NCBI RefSeq assembly: GCF_039778605.1
Contig: NZ_CP156060.1
Location: 3,100,001-3,164,000 of the forward strand
DNA length: 64,000 nucleotides
Direction: 5' to 3'
Source: Flavobacterium sp. WV_118_3
GTDB lineage: Bacteria; Bacteroidota; Bacteroidia; Flavobacteriales; Flavobacteriaceae
The notes beneath the pieces were generated by a model. It was not told the origin of the DNA and ran no database searches. It saw only the letters and a list, made by a program, of their open reading frames with translations. The position numbers were made by a program, and so were the translations under genes. Positions within the stretch are counted from its first letter, which is position 1. The number at the start of each line of letters is the position of its first letter. Below, in pieces: positions 28,164 to 37,853 of this stretch.

Positions 28164-28177
28164 AAATCTTTTTTTCG

Positions 28178-28185
28178 CAAAATTA
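28178..28185 (-). promoter_or_regulatory. -7 element of the hemH operon
   Basis: CAAAATTA on the plus strand reads TAATTTTG on the minus strand, 15 bases upstream of the hemH start. Confidence 0.45.
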
Positions 28186-28254
28186 TCGGCTTGCGAAGTA
28201 TTTTATGGTTTCTACTAATCTCTTTTTTTAATACTCCTATAACTACTTTATATA

Positions 28255-29127
28255 TTAAGAACTGATATTGATCGACATCAGGTATTTTTTGGGCGTCGTT
28301 CCGAATTTCTTTTTAAAAGCCGAAATAAAATGACTCGCCGTACTATATCCTATTTTCAATCCGACTTCATTTACGTTATACGAACCGCTATCCAGCAATT
28401 TTCGCGCATATTCCATTTTATAGTCAAATAGAAAACTGTATACCGAATCACCATAAATCTGTTTGAATCCCATTTTAAGTTTTTTCAGATTTAAGCCCAC
28501 CTGATCGGCCAGTTCCTGTAATCCTGGTGGCTCCGCCATATTAGCCAACACAATATCTTTGGCTTTCCGGATCTTTAATACGTTCTCTTCGTCAATCAGA
28601 AACGGGCATTGTTCGGCATCGGGATCTTCACTTCGGTTAAAAAACAAACTCAGCAATTCATATCCTTTACCTTTATAATATAGCTTTTTAATGGACGGAT
28701 TCAGGTTATAATTAAAAATCTGATTCAATACAATCGCCATCGACGGACTGATATTTTCTTCCTTATAATATTTTTTATCCCGGTTCTCATCGCTAAGAAA
28801 CGGAATATATTCGGCTTCGGACGAAAATAACGCGTGGAATTTCTGAATCGAAATCAATACCGATACCACCCACGAATGTGGTTCGATGGTTAAATGTAAC
28901 GGCAATTCCTTTTGCGGATTGTAAAGCAACAGTGATTTTTCCTCAACCAGATCCAGACCATAACTCCCCTGATTAAACAAAAACTTCGCTTTTCCCTTCA
29001 GTCCAAAATGAAACTGGATCAACCCCATACTCACCGGACGTTCAAACTTTACAACTTCATTCGTATCATTCTGAAAACGAATTAAAGAAAAGTCGTCTTC
29101 AATTTTTATGTCTTCCTGAGAACCCAT
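28255..29127 (-). CDS. AraC-family transcriptional regulator
   Basis: 290 residues: an N-terminal cupin-like sensory half and a C-terminal AraC DNA-binding domain with both helix-turn-helix units (LQELADQVGLNLKKLKMGFKQIYG and VNEVGLKIGYSTASHFISAFKKKFGTTPKKY). It stands between hemH and hemA and diverges from hemA, so control of haem synthesis or iron acquisition is plausible. Comparable AraC proteins beside siderophore genes are known, but the target is not shown. Confidence 0.88.
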   Translation of the reverse strand: MGSQEDIKIEDDFSLIRFQNDTNEVVKFERPVSMGLIQFHFGLKGKAKFLFNQGSYGLDLVEEKSLLLYNPQKELPLHLTIEPHSWVVSVLISIQKFHALFSSEAEYIPFLSDENRDKKYYKEENISPSMAIVLNQIFNYNLNPSIKKLYYKGKGYELLSLFFNRSEDPDAEQCPFLIDEENVLKIRKAKDIVLANMAEPPGLQELADQVGLNLKKLKMGFKQIYGDSVYSFLFDYKMEYARKLLDSGSYNVNEVGLKIGYSTASHFISAFKKKFGTTPKKYLMSINISS

Positions 29128-29322
29128 AGCGGTATTTTTTCGTATATAAATAAAAACTCACGGATTTTCTTTATTTAGAATAATTCCAAATAAAAATTAC
29201 GTAAGGCATTGATTTCGCTACAAATTTAAAAGATTTTGAGCAGACAATCCTATTTTAGTTTAAAATATCTCGAAGCGATACAAAAAGACCTTTGAGCGTT
29301 ATTTTTATAAATCAGATAGTAA

Positions 29323-29348
29323 TACTTTTGTTTAACTTTAGATTAAAG
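29323..29348 (+). promoter_or_regulatory. hemA promoter with adjacent dyad
   Basis: TACTTTTG (29323-29330) is the -7 box. CTTTA-GAT-TAAAG (29336-29348) follows; its reverse strand carries AATCTAAA, the same core seen behind the -7 boxes of feoA and the TonB receptor genes. Confidence 0.4.
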
Positions 29349-29356
29349 TGGAAAAA

Positions 29357-30616
29357 ATGGAGAACAATACAATATCGAAGCATCCAACTTTTTATGCCGT
29401 TGGATTGAGTTACAAGAAAGCGGATGCCGAGATGAGAGGGAAATTCAGCCTTGACAATGAGGCGAAAAACAACTTACTGATTCAAGCCAAAAACGATGGC
29501 CTTGACGCCATGATCGTTACCTCTACCTGTAACCGAACCGAAATTTACGGTTATGCACAACATCCTTTTCAGTTAATAAAATTACTTTGCGAAAACAGTC
29601 AGGGTACTATCGAAGATTTTCAGAAAGTAGCCTATGTCTATAAAAACAACGAAGCCATTAACCATATGTTTCGTGTCGGAACCGGATTAGATAGTCAGAT
29701 TTTAGGTGATTTCGAAATTATCAGTCAGCTGAAAAATGCTTTTATGGAATCTAAAAATCATACCTTAGTCAATAATTTTCTGGAACGCTTGATCAACGCT
29801 GTAATCCAGTCCAGCAAACGTATCAAAAATGAAACCGAGATCAGTTCCGGTGCTACTTCCGTTTCGTTTGCCGCCGTGCAATATATTATGAATAACGTTC
29901 CGGATATCAGTTCGAAAAATATTTTATTGTTCGGAACCGGTAAAATCGGACGGAATACCTGTGAAAATCTCGTTAAACATACCAAAAATGATCATATTAC
30001 ACTGATCAACAGAACCAAAGACAAAGCGGAAAAAATTGCCGGTAAATTCAACCTGATCGTAAAAGATTATGCCGACCTGCAATTGGAAATTCAAAAAGCC
30101 GATGTGCTTGTTGTCGCTACCGGAGCACAAAATCCAACAATCGACAAAGCCATCCTGAATCTGAAAAAACCGTTGTTAATTCTGGATTTATCGGTACCTA
30201 AAAATGTTGATGACAATGTAAAAGAATTGTCGGATGTAACATTGGTCCATATGGATCATCTTTCGCAAATGACCGATGAAACCCTGGAAAACCGCAAAAA
30301 ACACATTCCGGCAGCCGAGGCCATTATCGAAGAAATAAAAGAAGAATTCTTTAACTGGACCAAAGCCCGAAAATTTGCACCAACCATTCATGCGTTAAAA
30401 GAAAAACTCAACACGATTAAAGAAAGTGAATTGAATTTTCAACGCAAAAAATTCGATAACTTCGACGAGGAGCAGGCTGAAATTATCAGTACCCGCATCA
30501 TACAGAAAATAACCACCCATTTTGCCAATCATCTGAAAGACAACAATACCATGGTCGACGAAAGTATCGAATGGATTGAAAAAATTTTCCAGATAGAAAC
30601 TGCTAAAAATGAATAA
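29357..30616 (+). CDS. hemA: Glutamyl-tRNA reductase
   Basis: First committed step of C5-type haem synthesis: glutamyl-tRNA to glutamate-1-semialdehyde. Catalytic Cys in STCNRTEIYG, substrate motif LDSQILGDFEI, and NADPH-binding LFGTGKIGRNT. A GTG at 29348 is in frame, but the ATG at 29357 gives the usual N-terminus. About 419 residues. Its 3' end overlaps hemC by eight bases. Confidence 0.96.
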   Translation: MENNTISKHPTFYAVGLSYKKADAEMRGKFSLDNEAKNNLLIQAKNDGLDAMIVTSTCNRTEIYGYAQHPFQLIKLLCENSQGTIEDFQKVAYVYKNNEAINHMFRVGTGLDSQILGDFEIISQLKNAFMESKNHTLVNNFLERLINAVIQSSKRIKNETEISSGATSVSFAAVQYIMNNVPDISSKNILLFGTGKIGRNTCENLVKHTKNDHITLINRTKDKAEKIAGKFNLIVKDYADLQLEIQKADVLVVATGAQNPTIDKAILNLKKPLLILDLSVPKNVDDNVKELSDVTLVHMDHLSQMTDETLENRKKHIPAAEAIIEEIKEEFFNWTKARKFAPTIHALKEKLNTIKESELNFQRKKFDNFDEEQAEIISTRIIQKITTHFANHLKDNNTMVDESIEWIEKIFQIETAKNE

Positions 30617-31526
30617 AACAATACGTATTGGTACGCGCGACAGTGAGCTGGCGTTATGGCAGGCGCACACCGTGGCCAAAAAACTAAACGACTTAGGATA
30701 CCCTACAGAAATTGTCGCCGTAAAATCTACAGGCGACATTATTTTGGATAAACCTTTGTATGAATTGGGCATCACCGGTATTTTTACCAAAACGCTCGAC
30801 ATCGCGATGATTAAAGGCGAAGTAGACATTGCCGTTCATTCGATGAAAGATGTTCCCACAGCACTTCCAACAGGAATTGTGCAGGCAGCCGTTTTGGAAC
30901 GCGCGAATACTGTCGATATTTTAGTCCATAAAGGAAACCTTGATTTTTTAAACGGTAATGGAATTATTGCCACCGGAAGCCTTCGTCGTAAAGCGCAATG
31001 GCTCCATAAATATCCAACGCACGAAGTGGTCGATTTACGCGGAAATGTAAATACCCGTATGCAAAAATTACACGACAACAACTGGAACGGTGCTGTTTTT
31101 GCTGCAGCCGGACTGGAACGTATCAATCTGAAACCCGATACGTATATCGATCTGGATTGGATGACTCCCGCACCCGCTCAAGGGGCAATGGTTGTTGTTG
31201 CGATGGAAAATGATGCTTTTTGTCGTGAAGCCGTAGCCCGATTAAACCATAACGAAACCGAAATCTGTACGCATATCGAACGGCAGTTTTTACGGGAACT
31301 GGAAGGTGGTTGTACCGCTCCGATCGGTGCTTTGGCAACCATTTCCGAAAATACTATCACCTTTAAAGGGGTTCTATTTTCGCTGGACGGAACCGAAAAA
31401 CACGAGATTGAAAAAGTGGTTTCCCGGGACGATTACCGCGAACTCGGTCAAAAAGCCGCTCGCGAAGTATTGGATAATGGTGGAAGTGTCCTGATGACGC
31501 TTATCAAAAAAACATTACAAAAATAA
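30609..31526 (+). CDS. hemC: Porphobilinogen deaminase
   Basis: 305 residues; polymerises four porphobilinogens to hydroxymethylbilane. RIGTRDSELALWQA at the N-terminus, conserved KDVPT, ATGSLRRKAQ and the cofactor-attachment Cys in ELEGGCTAPIGA. It overlaps hemA (8 bp) and hemD (TAATG, 1 base), so translation is coupled across the operon. Confidence 0.97.
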   Translation: MNKTIRIGTRDSELALWQAHTVAKKLNDLGYPTEIVAVKSTGDIILDKPLYELGITGIFTKTLDIAMIKGEVDIAVHSMKDVPTALPTGIVQAAVLERANTVDILVHKGNLDFLNGNGIIATGSLRRKAQWLHKYPTHEVVDLRGNVNTRMQKLHDNNWNGAVFAAAGLERINLKPDTYIDLDWMTPAPAQGAMVVVAMENDAFCREAVARLNHNETEICTHIERQFLRELEGGCTAPIGALATISENTITFKGVLFSLDGTEKHEIEKVVSRDDYRELGQKAAREVLDNGGSVLMTLIKKTLQK

Positions 31527-32203
31527 TGCCCGAACCGATTCGTATCATCAGCACCAAAAAACTTCTGTCTAACCAGAAGCAATACCTGCTGAATGCCGGT
31601 TTTTCGGTTATTGAATCGGATTTTATTAAAACGGAAGACTTGCCTTTTTCAATGCCAATCCTTCACGATTCCCTGCTTTTTACCAGTCAGAATGCGGTTC
31701 ATAGTATCCTGAGACATGCCGATCTGACAACCTTACAACATAAAGACGTTTTTTGCGTTGGCACCAAAACCAAAGCCTTACTCGAAGCAAATGGTTTTAC
31801 AGTAATCGCTTGTACCGGATATGCCGCGGAACTGGCCGATTATATTACACAACATTATCCGCAAACCAGTTTTACCTTTTTTAATGGTAATTTGCGTCGG
31901 GATACACTACCCGAAGCCTTGCATCTGGCTGGAATCGCTTTTAACGAAGTGACCGTTTATGCCACCTTATTAACCCCGCATCCGATAAAAACCAAAGCCA
32001 ATGGCATTTTGTTTTTTAGTCCGTCGGGGGTTGAAAGTTATCTAAAAGAAAATACCATAACCGACGAAATGTGTTTTTGTATCGGAACAACCACGGCCGA
32101 AGCATTGGAAAATACCACACAAAACCGTATTATTGCCAATCAGCCTACCATTGAAAACACGATAATTCAATGTCTTACTCATTTCAAATCCGTATCGTCA
32201 TGA
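31526..32203 (+). CDS. hemD: Uroporphyrinogen-III synthase
   Basis: 225 residues, low sequence conservation as is normal for HemD, but recognisable from position between hemC and hemE and from LLFTSQNAVHSIL, FCVGTKTKALLEANGF and FFSPSGVESYL (the conserved SPS/S-x-x segment). Cyclises hydroxymethylbilane with D-ring inversion. Stop overlaps the next gene's ATG. Confidence 0.9.
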   Translation: MPEPIRIISTKKLLSNQKQYLLNAGFSVIESDFIKTEDLPFSMPILHDSLLFTSQNAVHSILRHADLTTLQHKDVFCVGTKTKALLEANGFTVIACTGYAAELADYITQHYPQTSFTFFNGNLRRDTLPEALHLAGIAFNEVTVYATLLTPHPIKTKANGILFFSPSGVESYLKENTITDEMCFCIGTTTAEALENTTQNRIIANQPTIENTIIQCLTHFKSVSS

Positions 32204-32712
32204 ATTATCTTTTAGAAAATCAGGAAACCAATCGTTTAGTATTCCGAAAACTGACTGCGTCGGATTTCGAAAACTGGCTACCGTATCACCATGATGACGA
32301 GGCCATCGAATTTTATAATGCCGGAAAAGCACCCGAAGAAGCTTGTAAAAAATGGTTTGAAGAGCAATTTTTACGATACGAACAGCAATCCGGAGGTTTG
32401 AATGCCCTGATCGATAAAAAAAGTAACATCCTTATCGGACAATGCGGATTGGAACCCGATGCGAACGATCCTAAAAAAGTAGTCCTTCGCTATGCACTTC
32501 TTCCCAAATTTCGCGATAAAGGTTATGCCGAAGAAGCCTTGCAACATTGCATTAAAACGGCTTTTGACACCATGAAAATCAAAGCACTATTCGCCCATGT
32601 AAGCCCGGCCGATCAGGAACGCGAAGCTATTTTCAGTGAACTCGGAATGGAATGGGAAGATACCGACATAGTAAACCACACCATTGTCAATATATTTAAA
32701 ATAAAAAAATAA
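32200..32712 (+). CDS. GNAT-family N-acetyltransferase
   Basis: 170 residues of the RimJ/RimL-like GNAT type: [18 protein letters not shown] start, then [18 protein letters not shown] (acetyl-CoA loop) and a late EWEDTDIV block. The ATG at 32200 overlaps the hemD stop (ATGA); the in-frame ATG at 32170 would lie inside hemD. The substrate is unknown; it is carried in the hem operon without an obvious role there. Confidence 0.88.
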   Translation: MNYLLENQETNRLVFRKLTASDFENWLPYHHDDEAIEFYNAGKAPEEACKKWFEEQFLRYEQQSGGLNALIDKKSNILIGQCGLEPDANDPKKVVLRYALLPKFRDKGYAEEALQHCIKTAFDTMKIKALFAHVSPADQEREAIFSELGMEWEDTDIVNHTIVNIFKIKK

Positions 32713-32747
32713 GCAATCGATTAGACGATTGTTCAAAACAACAGATT

Positions 32748-33773
32748 ATGATACAGAACGATTTATTTTTAAGAGCTTTAAAAGGAGAAACCGTGGAAAG
32801 ACCACCGGTATGGATGATGCGTCAGGCAGGTCGTTATTTACCGGAATTCCGGGCATTGCGCGACAAATATGATTTTTTCACCCGTTGTAAAACTCCCGAA
32901 CTGGCTGCTGAAATAACCGTTCAGCCGATCCGTATTGTAAAACCCGATGCGGCGATCCTTTTTTCGGATATCCTTGTCGTTCCACAAGCCATGGGAATTG
33001 ATGTGGAACTAAAAGACAATTTAGGTCCAATTATTCCAAATCCGATTCGATCGGCTGCCGATGTGGCGAAAGTTTACAATCCGGATATTCAGGAATCGTT
33101 AGGTTATGTGATGGATGCCATCAAACTGACCAAAGAAATGCTAAACAATGAAGTGCCGCTGATCGGTTTTGCCGGTTCACCGTGGACGATTTTCTGTTAT
33201 GCTGTAGAAGGAAAAGGTTCGAAAAGTTTCGATACCGCCAAAGGGTTTTGCTTTTCGCAACCGGAAGCGGCGCATGCTTTATTGCAAAAGATCACCGATA
33301 CCACGATTGCCTATCTGATCGAAAAAGTAAAAACCGGAGTGAATGCCGTTCAGATTTTCGATAGCTGGGGCGGAATGCTTTCACCAGTCGACTATCAGGA
33401 GTTCTCCTGGAAATATATCAACCAGATTGTAGAAGCTCTGGCACCACATACAGAAGTGATTGTTTTTGGAAAAGGATGTTGGTTTGCGCTAAACGAAATG
33501 TCCAAAAGTAAAGCTTCTGCCATAGGAGTAGACTGGACGTGTTCGCCGCAAAATGCGCGTTACTTAACTGGTGGAAACATCACCTTACAAGGAAACTTCG
33601 ACCCTTCGCGTTTGTTATCGCCTATTCCAACCATCAAAAAAATGGTACACGAAATGATCGATGCCTTCGGAAAAGACAAATATATCGTAAACCTGGGACA
33701 CGGTATTTTACCGAATATCCCTGTTGATCATGCAAAAGCATTTGTAGAAGCGGTAAAAGAATACCAAAAATAA
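32748..33773 (+). CDS. hemE: Uroporphyrinogen decarboxylase
   Basis: 341 residues; converts uroporphyrinogen III to coproporphyrinogen III. Signature [15 protein letters not shown] near the N-terminus, the catalytic Asp in [27 protein letters not shown], and the C-terminal [14 protein letters not shown]. Fifth member of the hem operon. Confidence 0.97.
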   Translation: MIQNDLFLRALKGETVERPPVWMMRQAGRYLPEFRALRDKYDFFTRCKTPELAAEITVQPIRIVKPDAAILFSDILVVPQAMGIDVELKDNLGPIIPNPIRSAADVAKVYNPDIQESLGYVMDAIKLTKEMLNNEVPLIGFAGSPWTIFCYAVEGKGSKSFDTAKGFCFSQPEAAHALLQKITDTTIAYLIEKVKTGVNAVQIFDSWGGMLSPVDYQEFSWKYINQIVEALAPHTEVIVFGKGCWFALNEMSKSKASAIGVDWTCSPQNARYLTGGNITLQGNFDPSRLLSPIPTIKKMVHEMIDAFGKDKYIVNLGHGILPNIPVDHAKAFVEAVKEYQK

Positions 33774-33823
33774 AAAAGAGTATCCCCTAATAAATCCCCC
33801 CTTTCCCTGTGACATACAAAAAC

Positions 33824-34363
33824 ATGTTTTACCTGTTGGTTTGCCTGATAACTTCGGTTACTTTCGGTCAGACCCGTATTAAAGGAAATGTTGCGACAGC
33901 TTTGGCGGCCATTCCGAATTTTGGAATCGAAACCAAAATCGGTGAGAAAATGACGTTCCAGTTCGATGCGACCGCTTCTTTCTGGAAATCGGTAAAAGGT
34001 AGTCCGTTGGAATTTACATTGGCTTTTGCAGAAGTTCGCTATTATACCAAAGATATAAACAAAGGTTTTTTTGTTGGCGCACACATTGGTGGAAGTCAAT
34101 ATAAAATCCAGAAATGGGATTCCTTTCATATGGATTATTATCAGGAAGGTATTGGCGTGATGATCGGTGCTACTATTGGTTATTTGTATCCGATAAATGA
34201 TCGCTTTAGCCTTGAATTATTTTTAGGTGGCGGAACCCATCAGGGTTTTTACAAAGGATATACAATTTCAACTCATGAGCGACTTGATGGCGCTGAGAAA
34301 TACAATAAAAGCGGGGAATCTCTTCCGTACCGCGGTGGTTTAATGCTCGTTTATAAATTATAA
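33824..34363 (+). CDS. DUF3575-like outer-membrane/secreted protein
   Basis: About 179 residues with a signal peptide (MFYLLVCLITSVTFGQ) and alternating beta-strand pattern ending GGLMLVYKL, as in small outer-membrane barrels. GTG at 33809 is an alternative start. The match to DUF3575 is my recognition of overall pattern, not a motif. It sits two bases from hemF and so is probably co-transcribed with it. Function unknown. Confidence 0.7.
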   Translation: MFYLLVCLITSVTFGQTRIKGNVATALAAIPNFGIETKIGEKMTFQFDATASFWKSVKGSPLEFTLAFAEVRYYTKDINKGFFVGAHIGGSQYKIQKWDSFHMDYYQEGIGVMIGATIGYLYPINDRFSLELFLGGGTHQGFYKGYTISTHERLDGAEKYNKSGESLPYRGGLMLVYKL

Positions 34364-34364
34364 T

Positions 34365-35270
34365 ATGAAAGAACAATTTTATACCTACATACAAAATTTA
34401 CAGGATACCATTACCGCAGCTCTGGAAAAAGCCGACGGTAAGGCTGTTTTTCACCAGGATATCTGGGAACGTCCCGAAGGTGGTGGTGGCAGAACCCGTG
34501 TGATCGAAAATGGTAACGTATTCGAAAAAGGTGGCGTTAATATTTCTGCCGTTTACGGACCACTTCCTGCGGCGATGCAAGCCTATTTTAATGTAGGTGA
34601 CGTTGATTTTTTTGCCTGTGGTTTGAGTTTGGTTCTTCACCCTAAAAATCCGATGGTGCCAACGGTTCATGCGAACTGGCGTTATTTCGAAATGTATGAT
34701 AAAGACGGAAACGTTATCAACCAATGGTTTGGTGGCGGACAAGATTTAACGCCTTATTACCTGTTTGAAGAAGACGCCAGACACTTCCATCAGGTTTGTA
34801 AAACGGCCTGCGACAAACACAATCCGACATTTTACGATCAGTTTAAAAAACAATGTGATGCCTATTTCTGGAATGCACATCGCGAGGAAGCCAGAGGAAT
34901 CGGCGGACTTTTCTTTGATCATTGCAAAGCCACCGAAACAATGACCATGGAGCAATGGTATGCTTTTGTTACCGAAGTCGGAAACAGCTTTTTGGAGGCT
35001 TATCTTCCAATTGTTGAAAAACGGAAAACACTGGATTATACACCGGAAAACAGAACCTGGCAGGAAATCCGACGTGGCCGTTATGTGGAATTCAACCTTG
35101 TACACGACAAAGGAACCTTGTTCGGATTAAAAACCAATGGCCGTATCGAAAGTATCTTAATGAGCTTACCACCTCATGTACAGTGGGTTTATGATCATCA
35201 CCCGGAAAAAGACAGTGTTGAAGAACAGTTGCTTTCCGTTTTAAAAACACCCGTTGACTGGCTAAAATAG
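34365..35270 (+). CDS. hemF: Oxygen-dependent coproporphyrinogen III oxidase
   Basis: 301 residues; aerobic conversion of coproporphyrinogen III to protoporphyrinogen IX. Signature FFACGLSLVLHPKNPMVPT and VHANWRYFE, WFGGGQDLTPYYLFEEDARHFH split across the conserved His, and C-terminal RRGRYVEFNLVHDKGT. Use of HemF with HemJ indicates aerobic haem synthesis. Confidence 0.97.
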   Translation: MKEQFYTYIQNLQDTITAALEKADGKAVFHQDIWERPEGGGGRTRVIENGNVFEKGGVNISAVYGPLPAAMQAYFNVGDVDFFACGLSLVLHPKNPMVPTVHANWRYFEMYDKDGNVINQWFGGGQDLTPYYLFEEDARHFHQVCKTACDKHNPTFYDQFKKQCDAYFWNAHREEARGIGGLFFDHCKATETMTMEQWYAFVTEVGNSFLEAYLPIVEKRKTLDYTPENRTWQEIRRGRYVEFNLVHDKGTLFGLKTNGRIESILMSLPPHVQWVYDHHPEKDSVEEQLLSVLKTPVDWLK

Positions 35271-35334
35271 TTTTTTGTACCTTGCGGGCTTAAATCGATT
35301 CATGACCGATACGCTAACCATTCCCCTCTAACCG

Positions 35335-36381
35335 ATGGATTTTAGAAAACTTGTTTTCATCGGATATTGCATATTCCTGTCGACTTTTGCTTTTTCACAG
35401 AATGATTCCATTCAAGAAGTTACGCAAAAATACGACACGCTGTATCGTGTCAATTATGCTAATAAAATGATATGCAAACTGAATATCGATTCCGATATTA
35501 ACAATCTGTATATCCGCAATGTCAAGGAAAAATCGGAAAATAAATTTATTCCGAATGAGATTTTTAAGCTCCGTTTTTCATTTGACTATCGTTTTTTGGG
35601 GCTTACGGTTTCTTTTTCGCCCAGTTTCTTCCCGGGAAATAACGACAATGCTATTAAAGGGAATACTTTAATTTTGGATTTGGGTTTTAAGTTTTTCTAT
35701 TCCGATCGACTTCGACAGGAGATTATCTATAAAAACGTACAGGGGTATTATTTGGTCGATCCGGATAATGATGCCCTTATCGAGGCTTTCGCACAAATGA
35801 AAGTGAATACCTATGGCGGAAAAACATTCTTTATTGTTAATCGTAATTTTTCCTATCGCGCCTACGAATCCCAAACGGAACGGCAAATGAAAAGCGTGGG
35901 TTCTTTTATTCCAAGCATTTATTATGCCTACAATACACTGGAAACCAATGCAGATAATAGCAGCAAGCTCTTTATCGATAAGATTTATTCCTATGATGTG
36001 ATCGTTCAGGCCGGCTATATGTACAATCTGGTGTTGGACAAAAAATGGTTTGCCACAGCCGGATTACATCCCGGAATCGGCTATAATCATTCCAAAAACT
36101 TTTACCTCAACAATCAAAGCAGTCAGGAATTAGAAAAAAATTCACAAGGTGTTAATATTAACATCGATGCCAACCTCGCTTTGGGCTTTAACAACAGTAA
36201 CTTTTTTTCCGGCTTCAAAGCAAATTACCGGAATTTTAACTACATCAACGAACTGAATACGGAATTTATCAGTAGCCGTATTGGATTCGATTTTTTTATC
36301 GGATATCGCTTTAAAGAGTCCAAACCCATTAAAAAAGTTTTTCAAAAAATCGAAAAACAATTGGACAGACTTCCGATATAA
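35335..36381 (+). CDS. DUF4421-like beta-barrel protein
   Basis: 348 residues with a signal peptide (IFLSTFAFSQ) and repeated amphipathic beta strands (FRLRFSFDYRFLGLTVSFSPS, FYSDRLRQEIIYKNVQGYYL), ending GYRFKESKPIKKVFQKI. Resembles the DUF4421 outer-membrane family of Bacteroidota. No function known. It is the last gene before the RiPP locus. Confidence 0.7.
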   Translation: MDFRKLVFIGYCIFLSTFAFSQNDSIQEVTQKYDTLYRVNYANKMICKLNIDSDINNLYIRNVKEKSENKFIPNEIFKLRFSFDYRFLGLTVSFSPSFFPGNNDNAIKGNTLILDLGFKFFYSDRLRQEIIYKNVQGYYLVDPDNDALIEAFAQMKVNTYGGKTFFIVNRNFSYRAYESQTERQMKSVGSFIPSIYYAYNTLETNADNSSKLFIDKIYSYDVIVQAGYMYNLVLDKKWFATAGLHPGIGYNHSKNFYLNNQSSQELEKNSQGVNINIDANLALGFNNSNFFSGFKANYRNFNYINELNTEFISSRIGFDFFIGYRFKESKPIKKVFQKIEKQLDRLPI

Positions 36382-36633
36382 TTCGTCAAAAAACACCTTT
36401 TTATTCCTTTTTTAGGGACGCTGTTTTGCACCTCTTTCCCTTTCGAAAGGACAACTTTCCTCCTTTTTCACTGTATGCTTCCAAAAGCAGCTTCTCAAAA
36501 TCCAAAACAACATAAATAATTGTAAATCAGTATTTTACAACCTTAAAAACCAGTCATTTTTTATAAATTTCGGGTTCCTTCACTTGTGTACGCTATATAT
36601 TATTCGTTGTTTTGGATCAAAACCCACACGATT
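36382..36633 (+). promoter_or_regulatory. Upstream region of the RiPP modification/export operon
   Basis: About 250 non-coding bases. The best promoter guess is TTG (about 36583) -N20- TTGTTTTG (about 36606-36613), a weak match to TTTG-N19-TAnnTTTG. A CCTTTCGAAAGG palindrome at about 36440 has no U-tract. Confidence 0.3.
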
Positions 36634-36699
36634 ATGAACACTGAATTTTTTAAGCGAAAAGGTCAGTTAAGTCCAACTCAAAACTTAATAGCGCTATGA
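36634..36699 (+). CDS. Possible 21-residue ORF coupled to the HlyD gene
   Basis: ATG at 36634 opens a 21-codon frame (MNTEFFKRKGQLSPTQNLIAL, broken here only by description) whose TGA overlaps the next ATG in an ATGA. No GG leader motif. It could be a regulatory leader peptide or chance; no homologue is recognised. Confidence 0.3.
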   Translation: MNTEFFKRKGQLSPTQNLIAL

Positions 36700-37853
36700 A
36701 CGACCAAAACATTTTTCCGGAGGATATTCTAAAAAGTACGGTAGAATATCATATTGCAAAACACAACAAAAAAACCAACATTATTTTCTGGGCCATTTTT
36801 GTTACCCTGTTTAGTATCATTATTGCCACTCCTTTTATCTATGTCGATTTGTATACGACAAGCCGTGGACAAATTATTCCACAGGAGAAAAAAGCAGCCT
36901 TATATGCTCCGGCTAGCGGGCGCGTAGTCTTTTCCCGGCTGGAAGAAAATAAAAAAGTACAGGCCGGTGATACTTTACTTGTAATTGATCACAAAATAAT
37001 TGAAGAAAAAGGACGCCTAAATAATGTACAAACCAGCGAGTACCGGGATTATATCACGGATCTACGTCACCTTTTAAAAAGAAATTACGGCGCACTGAAA
37101 ACCGAACAATACAAAAAAGAATACCTGAAACACGAACAGGAGCTGTACAATATTGATGTTGTAATCAAAACTTCACAAGCCGAATTCGACCGCGCCGATC
37201 GTTTGTATAACAAACAAATTATTGCCAAAGCCGAATATGAAAAAACGCTGTTGGAATTAAACAAATTGAAGAATGACCGGGTAAACATCATCAAACAGGC
37301 GGAATTAGGTTGGCAAAAACAACTAACCGATTATTTACAGTCCGTTACCAATATTCACTCGAATTCCAATCAGTTACGCGAAGAAGAAAAAACGTATGTC
37401 CTGATCGCTCCAATTAGCGGGGAATTACTAAACGTACAGGGAATCACTAAAGGAAGTACCGTAACACCAGGGAATGTGATTGCCGAAATCTCACCCGATA
37501 AAGATATTATCGTGGAAACCTATGTATCGCCTTCGGACATCGGATTTATCAAAGAAGGAGAAAACGTAAAATACCAGATTGATGCCTACAACTCCAATCA
37601 ATGGGGATTTGCAACCGGAGAAATTATTGATGTCGGAAAAGACGTGGTTTTTATAAGCGATACACCGGTATATAAGATCAGAAGCTCGATCGCTAAAAAA
37701 AGTTTGTATCTGAAAAACGGTTCGGAAGGAAAACTAAAAAAAGGAATGACACTAACCAGTCGTTTTTTTCTGACCAAGAGAAGTATGTTCCAGCTATTAT
37801 TTGATGAAATTGAAGATTGGTTAAACCCTTATAACAGCATTAAAAATGAATAA
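36696..37853 (+). CDS. HlyD-family membrane fusion protein of the RiPP exporter
   Basis: 385 residues: short cytoplasmic N-terminus, one membrane helix (about 28-50), lipoyl-like halves (YAPASGRVVFSRLEENKKVQAGDTLLV split across the segment; later LIAPISGELLNVQGI) surrounding a long coiled-coil (about 115-235), and a beta-barrel domain ending before the Phe-rich tail. It forms the periplasmic adaptor for the ABC exporter encoded by the next gene, with which it overlaps by eight bases. Confidence 0.92.
   Translation: MNDQNIFPEDILKSTVEYHIAKHNKKTNIIFWAIFVTLFSIIIATPFIYVDLYTTSRGQIIPQEKKAALYAPASGRVVFSRLEENKKVQAGDTLLVIDHKIIEEKGRLNNVQTSEYRDYITDLRHLLKRNYGALKTEQYKKEYLKHEQELYNIDVVIKTSQAEFDRADRLYNKQIIAKAEYEKTLLELNKLKNDRVNIIKQAELGWQKQLTDYLQSVTNIHSNSNQLREEEKTYVLIAPISGELLNVQGITKGSTVTPGNVIAEISPDKDIIVETYVSPSDIGFIKEGENVKYQIDAYNSNQWGFATGEIIDVGKDVVFISDTPVYKIRSSIAKKSLYLKNGSEGKLKKGMTLTSRFFLTKRSMFQLLFDEIEDWLNPYNSIKNE

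Noticed and set aside
32170..32199. Earlier ATG for the GNAT gene
   Set aside because: It would overlap hemD by over 30 bases; ATG 32200 forms a standard ATGA overlap.
36440..36451. CCTTTCGAAAGG palindrome as terminator of the DUF4421 gene
   Set aside because: No U-tract follows and the stem is only six bases.
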